Assembly (NCBI GenBank): GCA_024752435.1
Contig: CP103030.1
Location: 682,001 to 746,000 of the forward strand
From: Allantophomopsis cytisporea
Lineage: Eukaryota; Ascomycota; Leotiomycetes; Phacidiales; Phacidiaceae
DNA: 64,000 nt
Direction of reading: 5' to 3'
The first letter of the stretch is position 1. The number at the start of each line of letters is the position of its first letter. The position numbers and the translations under genes were made by a program. Of the stretch, positions 10,585-22,157 are shown piece by piece. The notes under the pieces were generated by a model, which worked only from the letters and a program-made list of their open reading frames with translations, made no database searches and had not been told where the DNA came from.

Positions 10585-10988
10585 TACACTAACTATATCT
10601 AAGTATTAAACAAAGAAACTAGACAAAGATATTGAAGAAGTTAATCATAGTTACTAAGTTACATACTCATGTCATCACAAACTGTATCTTTCTAATTTGC
10701 CGATGATCGAATTCTAGAGGAAGGAGGATTTGATAACTATAGCTACAGAGTTGGATGGATCCCTCAAATATGATACAATAGCTCCAGTGTCCCCATTATC
10801 TATCTGCTGGTGAATATGCCCAGCATCGGGATGGACTCGCAAAGCATCATCTTCGCAGCGCTTCTGAAGTTTTCCCCATAGTTACACATCACACCAGATA
10901 AGTTCCATTACAATGCGCCTTCTTGTCATGCCGTACTTATTATACGCTGCAATTGGCGACTGCAGGATCATTTCATCCACTGTAGAAA
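10585..10988. other. Intergenic, transition out of the AT-rich block
   Basis: About 400 bases between the last repeat copy and the stop of the small secreted protein gene. No gene or RNA recognised. Confidence 0.5.
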
Positions 10989-11374
10989 TTAGGCTGAGAG
11001 AGCGATATCGAAATTGAAATTGTCGCCGTAGAAAGTTCCGCCGAATCTATCAGTACCGACTTGTGGATCGGTGCATTTTGTCAACAGCATGGAAAATCTG
11101 TCTTTGCAGGTCGCAACCGACAAGGTCTTCTCAGAAGATGCAGTTCCGCTTACTGAAAATGTTGCTAGAACGCCATCGGTAGACATCGTGTACGAGTCGG
11201 CTCTGTCATCTCCACTCTTGTAGCTTTTTCCTCCTGCCCAGTTACAGAATTCAACCTTAGCAGAGCTGAGAGGGACGTTGTTTGTTGTGGTGCCGGTTTT
11301 GCAGGTGTAGCTGGTGGCTCCTACGCAGTGATGCAATAGAGCATAGCGGTAACTGCAGTGGCTTTCAAAAACAT
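10989..11374 (-). CDS. Small cysteine-containing secreted protein, frame disturbed
   Basis: An ATG at 11374 opens a good signal peptide (MFLKATAVTAMLYCITA), but that frame stops at once (TAG). The conserved-looking body, from about 11335 to the stop at 10989, lies in the next frame. It has four Cys (YTCKTG, EFCNWAGG, ATCKDR, TKCTD) and ends FDIALSA. Two readings are possible. A 59-nt intron (GTAGGA...CTCTCAG) would restore frame, giving about 108 residues but only three mature Cys. Alternatively a one-base indel broke an older intronless gene with four Cys. I lean slightly to the second because the Cys-containing text inside the putative intron looks coding. The family is not recognised; a secreted or effector-like role is inference from size, signal peptide and location beside transposon debris. 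Confidence 0.5.
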
Positions 11375-14147
11375 TATGAAACCGGAATTCTGGACTTTGA
11401 TTCTATATTGCGTATGTAAGTCTTCATGTATATATGGGAGTAGGCTAGCTACTACCTACGTCAGGTATTGAGATGATGGCACGTACTAGGGTACTGGGGA
11501 TCTATCGGAGGATTGCACTGGAGAATCATGTTCTGAAGGGAAGGCTCTCCTTATATACAACGAGTAAGACCATTGAATAGTCCACAAGATTCTTATCATT
11601 GTGTACAATAGTTGCAACTGAACACAAAGCGTTAGGTGGAGTATATCATACTATGCTGATCGGCACCGTCCAGCACCGAGTACATATGTATGTTCCAACA
11701 CAATGCGAGCGAGGCCTAGAATGGCTTGCAAGTGGATCTGTAACTATTGATGTTTTACACGCAACCACAAGTTTTGATGTATGCAATCACGTGGATGCAG
11801 ATATTCAGATATCACCGGGTGAAACCACTCCACAGACGGCAAGGTCGATAGTGGAGGTCTCATCTTATCCTAGGATAGGCTTTTGAACCCAGCTGCTCAA
11901 GGTGTAGGGATCGTATCCTACTCTGCGCACGAACCATGGACGTTGGTTGTAGGGATGAGGTTTAAGGTTATCTCCGGCAGGAACATGGAATGGCAGGATG
12001 TCATATATCTAGATATACTTTCATACATATGTACTGCGTATGTACTGTGTACATGATTGATACTTTTCCATAAGTGTCTTTATAGGTGATACCTACCTAT
12101 GTCTCCATACATAAATATATATTCTACTAAAATTTAAAAATCAAATATCAGGTTGTCGCTTGAACTTCGTGTAGTCAGATGCAGGTACATATATGAATGT
12201 AAGTGTTTATGTACTACATAAATAGATACCCACCACTCAGATAAAAGCTAATTTGACGGAATGGAACAGAACGGAGCGGGCCATCCCGTGCGCCGCAAAA
12301 GTGGCTTGTGAACCGACTAAGGATTTTCTAAGCACATTGTGGTGCTTGCTGTATGTATGTACTATGTATGTATGTGCGCCTACATACATAATGTAGGTGA
12401 ATCTGTTGAGACCCCCTGCAAGCCGCCGAGTGGATTCTCACTTTGCTTATACAAGTATGTACTGTGACTTTTTGATTCCGCGATGTACATGGTAGGTATG
12501 CATTCCCCGTGCCCCAGCGATGGAGGTAGCATCGCGGCTACAACTCTGTGTACGCACGTACTTATTTACATATGTACCTAGTAGAAAAAGAAGTAGTGGG
12601 GTCGTCTATGCTATAGACCTTCCCCACAGTGAACCCACAATAAGCCTAAGTTGATGTCTGAGAAACCAACACCACAAAATCATGAACACTTGCTTTTCTC
12701 AATTTCGCTGAAACTTCATATTCTTTGGTGCTTCGACCGATTAAAGCTCAAAGATATAGGCATAGATAACCTACATTCACATACCTACCAAAAAGAGTGT
12801 TTCTCATACATCTTGAAGTTTCAGGCCAAATCAAGAGTTTTTCCAAGGGCAAGGACTAAACAAGCTTCTTACTGATTTTAACATTCTTGGCATTTATAAA
12901 GTCTGAAGGATAATCCAAAGTGTGTAGTTGATAGTCTTTCAAGATGGAGTAACATATCTACCACGCCGTTCCCCATTGATCTGTACAAGAAAATTGAGAA
13001 GGATCGGACCTGAATAAGCTTTTCGTCTTTTGAGTGAGAGCGAGTTGAAAAATACCCGACTTGTGACTATATCATTTGAAGTCAACAAGGCCAAGGCAAT
13101 GGCAGTTTCCAACCACGGTCTAGGAGCACTGAAAATTGAGCCTCAGCAATAAGAGGCTCTTGAGATTTGTTTGCTGATAACATGGATCGGTACCAAACTG
13201 GCCGAGAGTACAAAAGCCTCAAGTAGACCAAGTTCTAAAGACCCTGCGCATATAATCCTGAGCTTAAGCGTTGTAACTAGGGTACTATTCGAGGTAAATA
13301 CATAATACCGTAATCAATGGCTACGCTGCTGACCTGTAGTTGGATATGTTTTGGTTCTCAATGAGCGAGCTTTTGATATCCTGATTTGGTGCGTTGCACC
13401 CCTCAATATCGATGAGCAACGGAGCAGAACTCAATGCAATTTTGAGATAGGGAAGCTTGATAAAAATTCTAGTACTTTTTTTTGGGTTTACCTTTCCTTT
13501 TTCTTTTGTATAAGAAACATCTATCGGGTATGTAAGAAAACTGGGGATAATACTTTTGACCTTCTTGTACGTCTGTTTTGTGCCTCGCTTATTTGTGACA
13601 GTCGCTATCAAAGAGGTAGTTAGTAGTATAATCACTCAATCATTAAGTGTTCTTTCTATGTGACTGTAAGTATATTTTTTATTTATTTAAGTGCATGAGT
13701 ACAGCCGGTCAATCAGTCGCAGTGTTCTTGAGAGACAAGATTCGGAATTATTCAAAATTACCAAGATATTTCCAAGTACGAAAATTTTTCATTCAGTCTC
13801 TGGTTTCATGTTTAAAATATTTAGTTGCAGCAGCCATTGCGTCATGACGTATGTGGTCTCCTTTCCCATCGTACGCTCGGTCACGATGACGATGGAATGC
13901 GATACCATGGCAACAGCAGATGAAGGACTTCCTACCTTGTGCCCGCGTTATTTACCTTCTTCAACTCATTTACCGCCTTCTTGGCACTCTGTATCCTGCT
14001 CCGGGAATACTCACTTTCTGAGCATACCAATATGTAATCCACATCTTGGTTTTTTTCAACATAAAAACTTGCCCCTAAATTGTCCTCCATCATTCTTGCG
14101 AAGCGTGATTGTTCAGGAAGGCAAAAATCATCTCGCTTGTTACTAAG
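11375..14147. other. Gene-poor region, 2.8 kb
   Basis: No recognisable gene. Short frames of up to about 104 codons (for example 12651-12875 and 13321-13635) show no domain, signal peptide or splice context. Runs of GTATGTA/TACATAC words occur at about 12000-12590. The final 300 bases are the probable promoter and leader of the gene at 14148. Confidence 0.5.
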
Positions 14148-16169
14148 ATGGACGACTCACAAGCACATCAGATAAAAACTGCCAACCAAAAGGATGCCGT
14201 TGGTCCTTTAACACCCTTTGCTTTTGGAGCTGCCACAGCTCTACTCGTTGCTCTCTTTGAGTGGCCCCGAAAATGGCTCATCTCGGGTGCCCCCATACTC
14301 ACTTTGCTTCTTTTGCTTGGATCCTCGAAAGGGAATCGGGTCATACCAATTATTTCTATTTGGACTTTCTTCACGACCTTGAACCTAGTCTATGCCGTCG
14401 CGGCCACGTCTTGGTTGCTCTATGGGTTCTTTATCGCTGGGTGTTACCCAGCAATTTTCCTCACGTGTCTTTTTCAATTTACAGTGGTTGCTGATTTCGT
14501 ACGACGATTTCTTAGGTTGATCCTTAAGCAATTTCAGTTTGTCAATGACAAAGTTGCTTTCTTTGATATCCCGGCCTTGGAGATCGATACGGATGTAGAC
14601 GGCCTCATGGTTGTGAGAGGCCTAACCTTTTCTCTTTCGACGCTCACGATTGTAGCACATGGAGTAGAAGTTGGTATCAAACTATCAGATGACATGGAAC
14701 TGGCCATACAGACTGAAACAGTCACTATTCCACTTTTCAGGAAGATTGAAATCTCAGATGTTTTCGCCAATATCAAAGGTGGCGCATACGAGATGACCTT
14801 TGGCGACATGAAGGAAAAGACTCATGATGGTGACGGAGATGCACTCATGGTTGAGGATACTCCACTGCTCCAAATTGCAGCTGCTAGTGGAGATACTACG
14901 CGGCCAAAGATGGTCAAGATGACAAGTAGAATGACATATGGTGGAGCACTAAAAGATTCATCTGCAAAGTCTGTTTTCAACTCCATAACGCATTTGTCTC
15001 CTGATGATCGCCATGCGGGCGAGCAATACCGAAGTACTATCGACTGGATTGAAGAGACTAATGAGATCAGCCAGTGTCGGGAAAGACTTCAACGAGATGC
15101 CTCTAAACACGAAGCACAGGATTTGGATACCACAAACATAAGAGACCTACGAGCTGCGATATGCTCTCAACTTCATGATAAACCCTCCATCCCTCATCCA
15201 CCTCGGAGATCTATCAAGGTTACGACTTTGCAGAATCTGTCACCTCCACGTGTCCGTGAGATATTGCATCGATTACCAATGTTGCTCCGCTTATTGCTGA
15301 ATCCTTTGAGTTATTTTCATCCAGTATACATCTCTTCCGTCACTGCTGCTGGATCGGGACGATGGATTACCCATCTATTACAAGACAAAATATTTCAGCA
15401 TTACGGCCAGGACAACGCAGAGCTTCGACGGCTGGAGGATAAAGTGTCTTCGTGGCTGTCGGACGCCAACTTTGCATTAGAACTTGGTGAGATCACAGGT
15501 TTGGCGCAAGTGCCTATCACGCCCTCCTTTGACATCCTCTGCGATTTGGCATTCGGCGATGTTCTTGCATATCGAACACTTCCAAAGGAGGTCAACTTGA
15601 CCCAGGTACTTCGCCTTGGCGGTGCCGATGCTGCCTTCAAGATTCCGAGCTTTCTTCTTCCTCATCATGAGCATCTCATCCCTCCAGTTCCTTCAAAGCG
15701 CGAAAAACAGGACATTGAAAGGGATATGCGCGAGGCCGATGGAAAGCCACATCTTGTTCAAAAAGAGCACGAACTCGCACAGGCTGAGAAGGACGAGACG
15801 AATGTGAAGATGTCTATTCATGCCAGGTTACCCGCCTGCTTTGATCAAGACCTTCTAAATTTCATAGCTGCCCTTGTTAAGGCTACTAAGGTTGTGGAGC
15901 TTGAAAAGGAGCCAAGTGCCATGGATCAGGAGGTGTCTGGCTTCAGGGATTTTACTCACTCGCTCCACCGGGGTATGAAGGATAACATGAAGAAGGTTAT
16001 GGTTGATAGTATTGTTAATGATCGCTGGATTGCAAAATTGGTGGGCAGGATCACCCAAAGGCTAGAGACAGCACAGGGTGATGTCGGTTATTCTGGTGAT
16101 ATACCAGTTGCACTTGATGCATATCGGCTTCCCGAGAACAGCAGGGAGGCAAAGAAGTGGCTGGCTTGA
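14148..16169 (+). CDS. Uncharacterised membrane protein, 673 aa
   Basis: One uninterrupted frame; the ATG at 14148 is the first in frame (MDDSQAHQIKTANQKD). The N-terminal ~120 residues hold about four hydrophobic spans (around 27-46, 50-66, 72-92 and 96-117), followed by a basic segment (RRFLRLILKQF). Residues about 145-225 are beta-rich with repeated hydrophobic and polar alternation (VVRGLTFSLSTLTIVAHGVE). A Ser/Asp-rich linker follows, then a second conserved-looking part (VREILHRLPMLLRLLLNPLS, FHPVYISS, IHARLPACFDQDLLNFIAAL) and an amphipathic C terminus. I cannot name the family. A lipid-transfer or organelle-membrane role is conceivable from the membrane anchor plus beta-rich domain, but that is speculation. 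It stands alone, about 1 kb from KGD2. Confidence 0.8.
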   Translation: MDDSQAHQIKTANQKDAVGPLTPFAFGAATALLVALFEWPRKWLISGAPILTLLLLLGSSKGNRVIPIISIWTFFTTLNLVYAVAATSWLLYGFFIAGCYPAIFLTCLFQFTVVADFVRRFLRLILKQFQFVNDKVAFFDIPALEIDTDVDGLMVVRGLTFSLSTLTIVAHGVEVGIKLSDDMELAIQTETVTIPLFRKIEISDVFANIKGGAYEMTFGDMKEKTHDGDGDALMVEDTPLLQIAAASGDTTRPKMVKMTSRMTYGGALKDSSAKSVFNSITHLSPDDRHAGEQYRSTIDWIEETNEISQCRERLQRDASKHEAQDLDTTNIRDLRAAICSQLHDKPSIPHPPRRSIKVTTLQNLSPPRVREILHRLPMLLRLLLNPLSYFHPVYISSVTAAGSGRWITHLLQDKIFQHYGQDNAELRRLEDKVSSWLSDANFALELGEITGLAQVPITPSFDILCDLAFGDVLAYRTLPKEVNLTQVLRLGGADAAFKIPSFLLPHHEHLIPPVPSKREKQDIERDMREADGKPHLVQKEHELAQAEKDETNVKMSIHARLPACFDQDLLNFIAALVKATKVVELEKEPSAMDQEVSGFRDFTHSLHRGMKDNMKKVMVDSIVNDRWIAKLVGRITQRLETAQGDVGYSGDIPVALDAYRLPENSREAKKWLA

Positions 16170-17173
16170 GTGGGACTTTCAGGACCTAATAATGATTCCA
16201 CTTTTTGGTCTCCATTCCTGTGTAGGCTAATGATATCATCGTCCTTGCATGATTACTTTGTTGTACCATAGACAAATTGGGGATATAGCTTTATTGAAGT
16301 GTATTGTTTATTTTACCGAATTTATAATCGTATATATTAATTTAGTTACAGACCGCCAAATACTCACTGGATAAATAATAATTTGGTTGTGATCTGATGT
16401 CCTGGTCAACAGCAAGTGTTGGCTGTAGATTTCGCTTGCTATTTGAATCCCGTGGTCTTTTAGAGGTGATTGGAAAGTTTTCGTCCCTTGAATCGATCTT
16501 AATCTGATATTGAATATAATTATCTACAAAGTACGTCTTCCTATATCCGTCGTACCTTATCTACCGACATGGTATAGTTCTTCCTCAGAGTTCTGTTTTT
16601 TCTATTCTACTAGTATGTATATTATCTCTTCTTTCGAAACATCAGATGATGTGTTCAATACTCAGTCTTTTTCTTTTTCCTTTTTTTTTCTCCTTGTTTT
16701 CTTTCTATCGTTAATGTTTTATCTATATCCGGGAAATAATCCCCGAATTTACCGGGAGAACAAATAAGCATCTAACAACACATTTAAAATTTGAAAACCT
16801 GTAGAGGTATGTAATCGACTGGGTTACATTGCCGAAATATGGTTGTACCGTGCAGAATTATGTATATGATCATGCTCTCCTTATATGTATAATCATCCGG
16901 CTGAGTCAATTTGCATTTATTTACTGGATTTAACATCCGCATATACTCTCATAATTATTCTCGGGTCACATACTTGAACAATAGAACACAATCAACAAGC
17001 TTCAACACAGCAATGAAAATTTAAATGAGAAATGATTAACGCCTCAACAATGACGCTATACATGCATATTATTGCTTTACTGTACAGTGACCACTGCTCA
17101 TGGGGCATGAGCCCGAGGTCATGCATGCATCTATTAACACGTCTACAACTCATAACAGACATGGAGAGAACCG
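16170..17173. other. Intergenic between convergent genes
   Basis: 1.0 kb between the stop of the membrane protein gene and the stop of KGD2. T-rich around 16670-16700. Nothing beyond 3' UTR-like DNA is seen. Confidence 0.5.
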
Positions 17174-18608
17174 CTACAAAAGCATCTTGCGAGGATCCTC
17201 AATGAACTCCTTAACCTTGACCAAGAACTGCACAGCCTCTCTACCGTCAAGAAGACGGTGATCGTAGGTGAGAGCCAAGTACATCATTGGTCTGATCTCG
17301 ACCTTGCCGTTTATTGCGACTGGCTTCTCCTTAATGGCGTGAAGACCAAGAACGGCAGTTTGTGGGAGATTAATGATCGGGGTACCCATCAAGGAGCCAA
17401 AGACTCCACCGTTGCTAATTGTGAAGGTTCCACCAGCCATATCCTCGATGGTCAACTTATTATCACGGGCCTATTGATCAATTAGAAGAATCCTAAGTAT
17501 ACATACCAGACGACATACCTTCTTGCCCAGTTCGGCAATGGACTTTTCGATACCCACGAGATCCATGGTCTCAGTGTTTCTTACTACTGGGGTAACAAGA
17601 CCCTTCTCAGTAGCGACGGCGACACTGATGTCAACATAATCTCTGTAAACAATGGTGTCACCGCCGTTTGGACCTTCAATAGAGGCATTTACGGCAGGGA
17701 TATCTTTCATAGCGAGAACGCAGGCTCTAGAGAAAGCACTCATGAATCCCAGCTTGACGCCAGTCTTCTTGAGGATTTCATCCTTGTAGAGCTTACGGAA
17801 TTCCATGATGGAAGACATGTCGACCTCGTTGAAAGTGGTCAAGGAGGCAGCCGTGTTCTGAGACTGCTTCAGTCTTTCGGCAATACGAAGGCGCATGCGG
17901 TTCATCTTAACCTGAAAAGTTGTTAGTTTGGGAGCAGAGAGGGGTAGTTATTGCAATTGGTGACATACACGGCGTTCTTCTCGGTTGCCGAGTGTCGGAG
18001 CGGCAGATTTCGACTCGGACTGCTTTGGTGGAGAGGTCTCCTTCTTTGGCTCTGGCTTTTTCTCTTGCTTCGGTGCACTTGGCTCCTCCTTTGGCTTGGA
18101 TTCCTCCTTCTTTGGCTCTGGGTCTGAAGATGTCGACTGCTCTTTTGGCGCAGCCTCCTTTGGCTCGGATTCAGCCTTTTCCTCCTTCTTTCCCTCGGCA
18201 GGGGCACCGCCGAGCTCCAAGCGGACCAAATCCTGACCGACGGTCACAGTATCTTCTTCATTGGCAAGGAATTCCTTGATAGTTCCAGCCTCTGGAGCAT
18301 TGACCGAAACATCGATCTATTTGATGACAATCAGCAAATGTTGCTTCAGGAGAGACCACATGAAAATGACGCACCTTGTCTGTCTCAATGGTTGCAATTT
18401 CCTCATCTTGCTCTACGTAGTCACCAATTTGTTTAGACCATTGCTTGAGTGTACCCTCAGAGATAGACTCGGCCATTTCTGGTACCTTGACAACCTTATC
18501 GGCATAGTTGCGAAATTGCTGGACAACCGGGACCGGGTAGAACCGTAGAGGCGAAGATCTTGAAGATCGCAGGAAGCGCGACGCTGTGAGAGCACTTCGT
18601 GACAACAT
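17174..18608 (-). CDS. KGD2: Dihydrolipoyl succinyltransferase, E2 of 2-oxoglutarate dehydrogenase
   Basis: Four exons (18608-18375, 18316-17969, 17911-17519, 17470-17174) encode about 423 residues. The first ~35 residues are an Arg/Ser-rich mitochondrial presequence. A lipoyl domain follows (VKVPEMAESISEGTLKQWSK...), with the lipoyl Lys in the IETDK motif. Exon 2 then carries a Pro/Lys/Glu-rich flexible linker of about 60 residues. The catalytic acyltransferase core starts at about 190 (MNRMRLRIAERLKQSQ) and ends with the active-site DHRLLDGREAV. There is no separate E3-binding domain between linker and core, as in yeast and animal E2o. The enzyme transfers succinyl from lipoamide to CoA in the mitochondrial matrix (TCA cycle). 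Bases 18630-18680 upstream are purine-rich (GAGAAGA repeats), probably leader or promoter. Confidence 0.95.
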
Positions 18609-19109
18609 AATGATAATGTTGGTTGGAAGAGAGTGTGAGGATGGTGAGAAGAGAAGAGAAGAGAAGAGGGGAGAAAAGGTAAGGGATTGCGGATGCTTTG
18701 CGTTGGCGGAAGTACAACACGGATCTTGAGAACGAGAGATTCCCAGCTAAGAGTGAATTGATGGCTAACTGCTGCTACGCAACTGGCTGTTTACGCATTG
18801 AACCGAGCCGGCAAGGTTCGGAATAGCCGTGCGACCCACCACGACCTCATATTTACGCCTTGATGATAAGGCTTCAACGGAGTTCTGCCAAGCGAAGTTG
18901 TGAAAGCGAATCAGCATCCATGCTGATTACCTGGACGACTTGACATACCTCATTCATCCAGCTCAAAAACTACCATTGCCACACCAGGTCTCGACACACG
19001 CCAATTGATATAACGCGAATCGTCGAGTCATCGAGAATCTTTACATATTGGTTGGAACAACTGGTGTCGCTGGAGGACCAAAAAGACCCCATATCCCCTT
19101 CGCCGAATC
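18609..19109. promoter_or_regulatory. Divergent promoter region of KGD2 and the complex I subunit gene
   Basis: 500 bases separate the start codons of two mitochondrial genes transcribed away from each other, so the interval must hold both promoters. A GAGAAGAGAAGA tract at about 18640-18680 lies on the KGD2 side. A shared control is possible but not shown by any clear motif. Confidence 0.5.
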
Positions 19110-19608
19110 ATGTCTTCCAAGCAAGCAGTTTCGTATGTGTGAGCCCTGGAAAAGCTCTGAGCCGTTACTAACACTCCGCAAAGGTCTCTCTATAGACGCT
19201 CTTTGAAACTTGCGCTCAATTGGGCCGTTCACCGATACATCTGGAGAGGCCAGGCTATGTACATCCGCTCATTGTTCGAAGCGAACAAGCATATCAAAGA
19301 CCCAAGACAGCAGAAGGTGGGTGTAGCAACGAGGATCCGATAGATGGGTGTCTAATCTGGCGTCATAGGCATTGTTCCAAGAGACTGAGGATTTGCTTGA
19401 GAAATGGAAGCACCCAGATCCATACAGCGCTCCAACTGCACCAGGAGGTATTTATCCGCTACGATATATACCTGGGAACTCGCTGATCAATATAGGTTCG
19501 AAATACGAGAGAAACTTGCCACCACCTATTTTGGATCGTATGTTATGAAATACCTCTTGCGAAGCAATCACTGACAGTTTGATAGCCCCCGCCCACATGA
19601 CTTTGTAG
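19110..19608 (+). CDS. Complex I LYR subunit (B22 / NDUFB9-like)
   Basis: Five small exons (19110-19132, 19184-19316, 19369-19447, 19496-19537, 19586-19608) join to about 99 residues. The protein starts MSSKQAV followed by SSLYRRSLKLALNW, a LYR-type motif near residue 10. It continues with the family pattern RGQAMYIRSLFEANKHI and a Pro-rich end (YERNLPPPILDPP). NDUFB9-type subunits belong to the membrane arm of NADH:ubiquinone oxidoreductase in the inner mitochondrial membrane. There is no cleavable presequence, as is usual for this subunit. Four introns in a 300-nt coding sequence is a high density. The last exon is only 23 nt, so its acceptor and C terminus are the least certain part. Confidence 0.85.
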
Positions 19609-20326
19609 ACGAAGTGGCTCGGTAGCACTAAGGAATGTACATATAGCAGACGAACACAATTTCCAAGATTTTCGAAAGAAACTCTTTCAATACCACTCTG
19701 TGCAGCTTGTAGTGCGGTGCAGAACTACTCGGTGTTCAGTTGTGAATGAATGCAGCACGCTACTCTACACGCGTAATACGATGGCTCTAGTTTGGTCAAG
19801 AGACAAATGAAAGACCTGATTATGGGCTCAGTCACCTTCATCGATGGATGGAAATGGTACAAAATAGCAATCTACAATACGTAAAGATATTGATTGCCTT
19901 GGATGGTACTTATTTTGCTGTCCAGATTGAACCGAGGAATTGGTTGACTACATCTCCGTTCCCTGTATCAATTTTACCTGGAACATCGAAGACCTTGATA
20001 GCCACTTTGTTTCTCGGCAATCTTCTAAAGTACCTAGGTAAACATGCTGTAGCCACGCCATAGACGTGAAACGATTGGCGAGCGGAAGACGCGCTGAAGT
20101 TCAGATCTGACACATAGATAACCTAAAAATCACCGTGCATGTGGAGAGTAGATTTGAAATTTCATGTGATTGATTCTCGAAGCAATCCTGATCCATCGCC
20201 ATGGACCTTAATGTACAACCTTAAACGCAGAAAAAGCAGCCGTGAACCCATATCCCGGTTGACACCCCATTATCATGAAAAGCAAACCATATCTCAGAAA
20301 GCCAACGACCCGAAAGAAAAGACAGC
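19609..20326. other. Intergenic between convergent genes
   Basis: 718 bases between the complex I subunit stop and the H2A stop. They hold 3' UTRs and no recognisable gene. A consensus metazoan histone 3' stem-loop is not evident, as expected for polyadenylated fungal histone mRNA. Confidence 0.5.
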
Positions 20327-21016
20327 CTAAAGCTCTTGGCTGGCCTTTCCACCCTTGGCGGTCTTCTTTGGGAGAAGGTCTACAAATGCGGGTTAGAAAA
20401 TGTTGGACAAAAATAAAAGTGGATTATGGAATACGTACTCTGGTGGATGTTTGGAAGTACACCACCTTGTGCGATGGTAACGTGTCCCAAAAGCTTGTTC
20501 AACTCCTCATCGTTACGGATGGCAAGTTGGAGATGACGTGGGATGATACGGGTCTTCTTGTTGTCACGAGCGGCGTTACCAGCCAACTCGAGGATCTCAG
20601 CAGCCAGGTACTCAAGGACGGCGGCAAGGTAGACAGGGGCACCTTGTTGATGCGTTAGTACATTTTTTTTTTAGACGCGTAAATAGGATATCAAAGTGAA
20701 CATACCAGCACCAACACGCTGAGCGTAGTTACCCTTTCTGAGGAGACGGTGGACACGACCAACTGGGAATGCAAGACCAGCCTTGGAAGAACGACTATTA
20801 AAGACGAATCAGTATATGGTTCCAAAGTCCAAGTGAAGGATGCGACATGTTGAATTAAAAAAGAAAATTGGAGAAATATTATGTTCAAGACGCGTCAAAG
20901 GCTTCAGAAGCATCTGAAGTAAGTGCGCAAAAGGCTTGATAGGCGATTGAGGTGTATACGTACGACTGAGCGTTCTTGGAGCCCGCGGCCTTTCCTCCGG
21001 ACTTTCCTCCAGTCAT
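20327..21016 (-). CDS. Histone H2A
   Basis: Four exons (21016-20964, 20794-20706, 20642-20439, 20379-20327) encode 132 residues. The N tail is MTGGKSGGKAAGSKNAQS. The core histone fold carries the signature AGLAFPVGRVHRLLRKGNYA, the acidic-patch region (LEYLAAEILELAGNAARDNK) and the NDEELNKLLG docking region. The C terminus is ASQEL, the SQ motif phosphorylated by ATM/ATR-type kinases after DNA breaks, so this canonical H2A also serves the H2A.X role, as in yeast and other fungi. It is transcribed divergently from H2B across 515 bp, the classic H2A-H2B pairing that keeps their dosage equal. Confidence 0.97.
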
Positions 21017-21531
21017 TTTGAATGTGGTTTTGGGGTGGTTTGAAAGTTGGGTGTGGTTGAAGTGGGCGAGTTGGAGATGATGGACGGTGTCGCGTTGAAA
21101 GGTCGTTGGTTGTTGTTATGAAGTTGGATGAAGGGAAGAAAGGGAAAGCGATGGGCAGGTGGGAGTCGTCGATACTTAAGGTCATCGCAGTTATCGATGT
21201 CGCAGCAAGATCACTCGCTAGCTCAGCCAATCATAAGCGAGATTTCATGCGGGATCAGCTCCCCCGCTGCCGATTGTTGTTGACTCCATCGCGTACACAC
21301 CGATTAGGAAAGGTCGTTTCTGCGCGCGACCACCACAAATCACTCGCGAAATCCAGCACTGCGTATAAGAGTGCAGCGCGCCCGCCGTCGACAACCCGCC
21401 CTTCTTCTCTCCCTCTTCATCTATCACCCACCACACCCACGCATACCGAACCCGACAACTCACACCACTTCCATCCACCATATTACATTACAATCTCGAC
21501 TCAAAGTCCAAAACCACCCAAAACCGCCAAA
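21017..21531. promoter_or_regulatory. Bidirectional H2A/H2B promoter
   Basis: 515 bases lie between the two histone start codons. A CCAAT box is at 21227-21231 in the middle. A TATA-like TATAAGA is at 21364-21370 on the H2B side, about 160 bp before its ATG. A GATACTTAAG-type stretch at about 21171-21180 could serve H2A. The H2B leader is C/A-rich (CACCCACCACACCCACGC). Cell-cycle (S-phase) control is inferred from what is known of histone pairs. Confidence 0.65.
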
Positions 21532-22157
21532 ATGCCAGCAAAGACCAACACCGCTGCTGAGAAGAAGCCAGCCTCCAAGGCTCCAGCCAAGGCCCCAGTC
21601 GAGAAGAAGGATGCTGGAAAGAAGACCGCTGCTTCTGGTGACAAGAAGAAGCGCACCAAGACCCGCAAGGAGACCTACTCTTCCTACATCTACAAGGGTA
21701 AGCTACTTCGATTACATTTGCGCATTGCATTGGTTTCTTGGGGGTATCACGCGTTATCTATACGCGGTTTCTCTAAGATTTAACCCAAAATCAGAACCGC
21801 AGCTATGATTGCGCTTTGATTTCTGTTCAATTGGCTGACGCGTATTCTTTAGTCCTCAAGCAGGTCCACCCAGACACTGGTATCTCCAACCGTGCCATGT
21901 CCATCTTGAACTCCTTCGTCAACGACATCTTCGAGCGTGTTGCCACTGAAGCCTCCAAGCTTGCTGCTTACAATAAGAAGTCCACCATCTCTTCAAGAGA
22001 GATCCAGACCTCGTATGTTCTCTATACCCATTTAACATGCCTTTTATGTTCTGACTTTGTGTCTAGTGTTCGTCTCATTCTTCCAGGAGAGCTTGCCAAG
22101 CACGCCGTCTCTGAGGGTACTAAGGCTGTCACCAAGTACTCCTCTTCAACAAAGTAA
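21532..22157 (+). CDS. Histone H2B
   Basis: Three exons (21532-21697, 21853-22012, 22067-22157) encode 138 residues. The N tail is Lys/Ala/Pro-rich (MPAKTNTAAEKKPASKAPAK). The fold starts at [20 protein letters not shown], continues with SNRAMSILNSFVNDIFERVA, and ends GTKAVTKYSSSTK. The C-terminal Lys in AVTKYSS is the position ubiquitylated by Bre1/Rad6 in fungi. The first intron (155 nt) is long compared with others in the window. It partners H2A on the other side of the shared promoter. Confidence 0.97.

Noticed and set aside
13321..13635. 104-codon minus-strand frame, with an overlapping plus frame
   Set aside because: No recognisable domain, start context or splice support; both strands are open, as is common by chance in AT-rich DNA.
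17923..18279. Long frames on both strands over the KGD2 linker
   Set aside because: Shadows of the Lys/Pro/Glu-rich linker codons in KGD2 exon 2.
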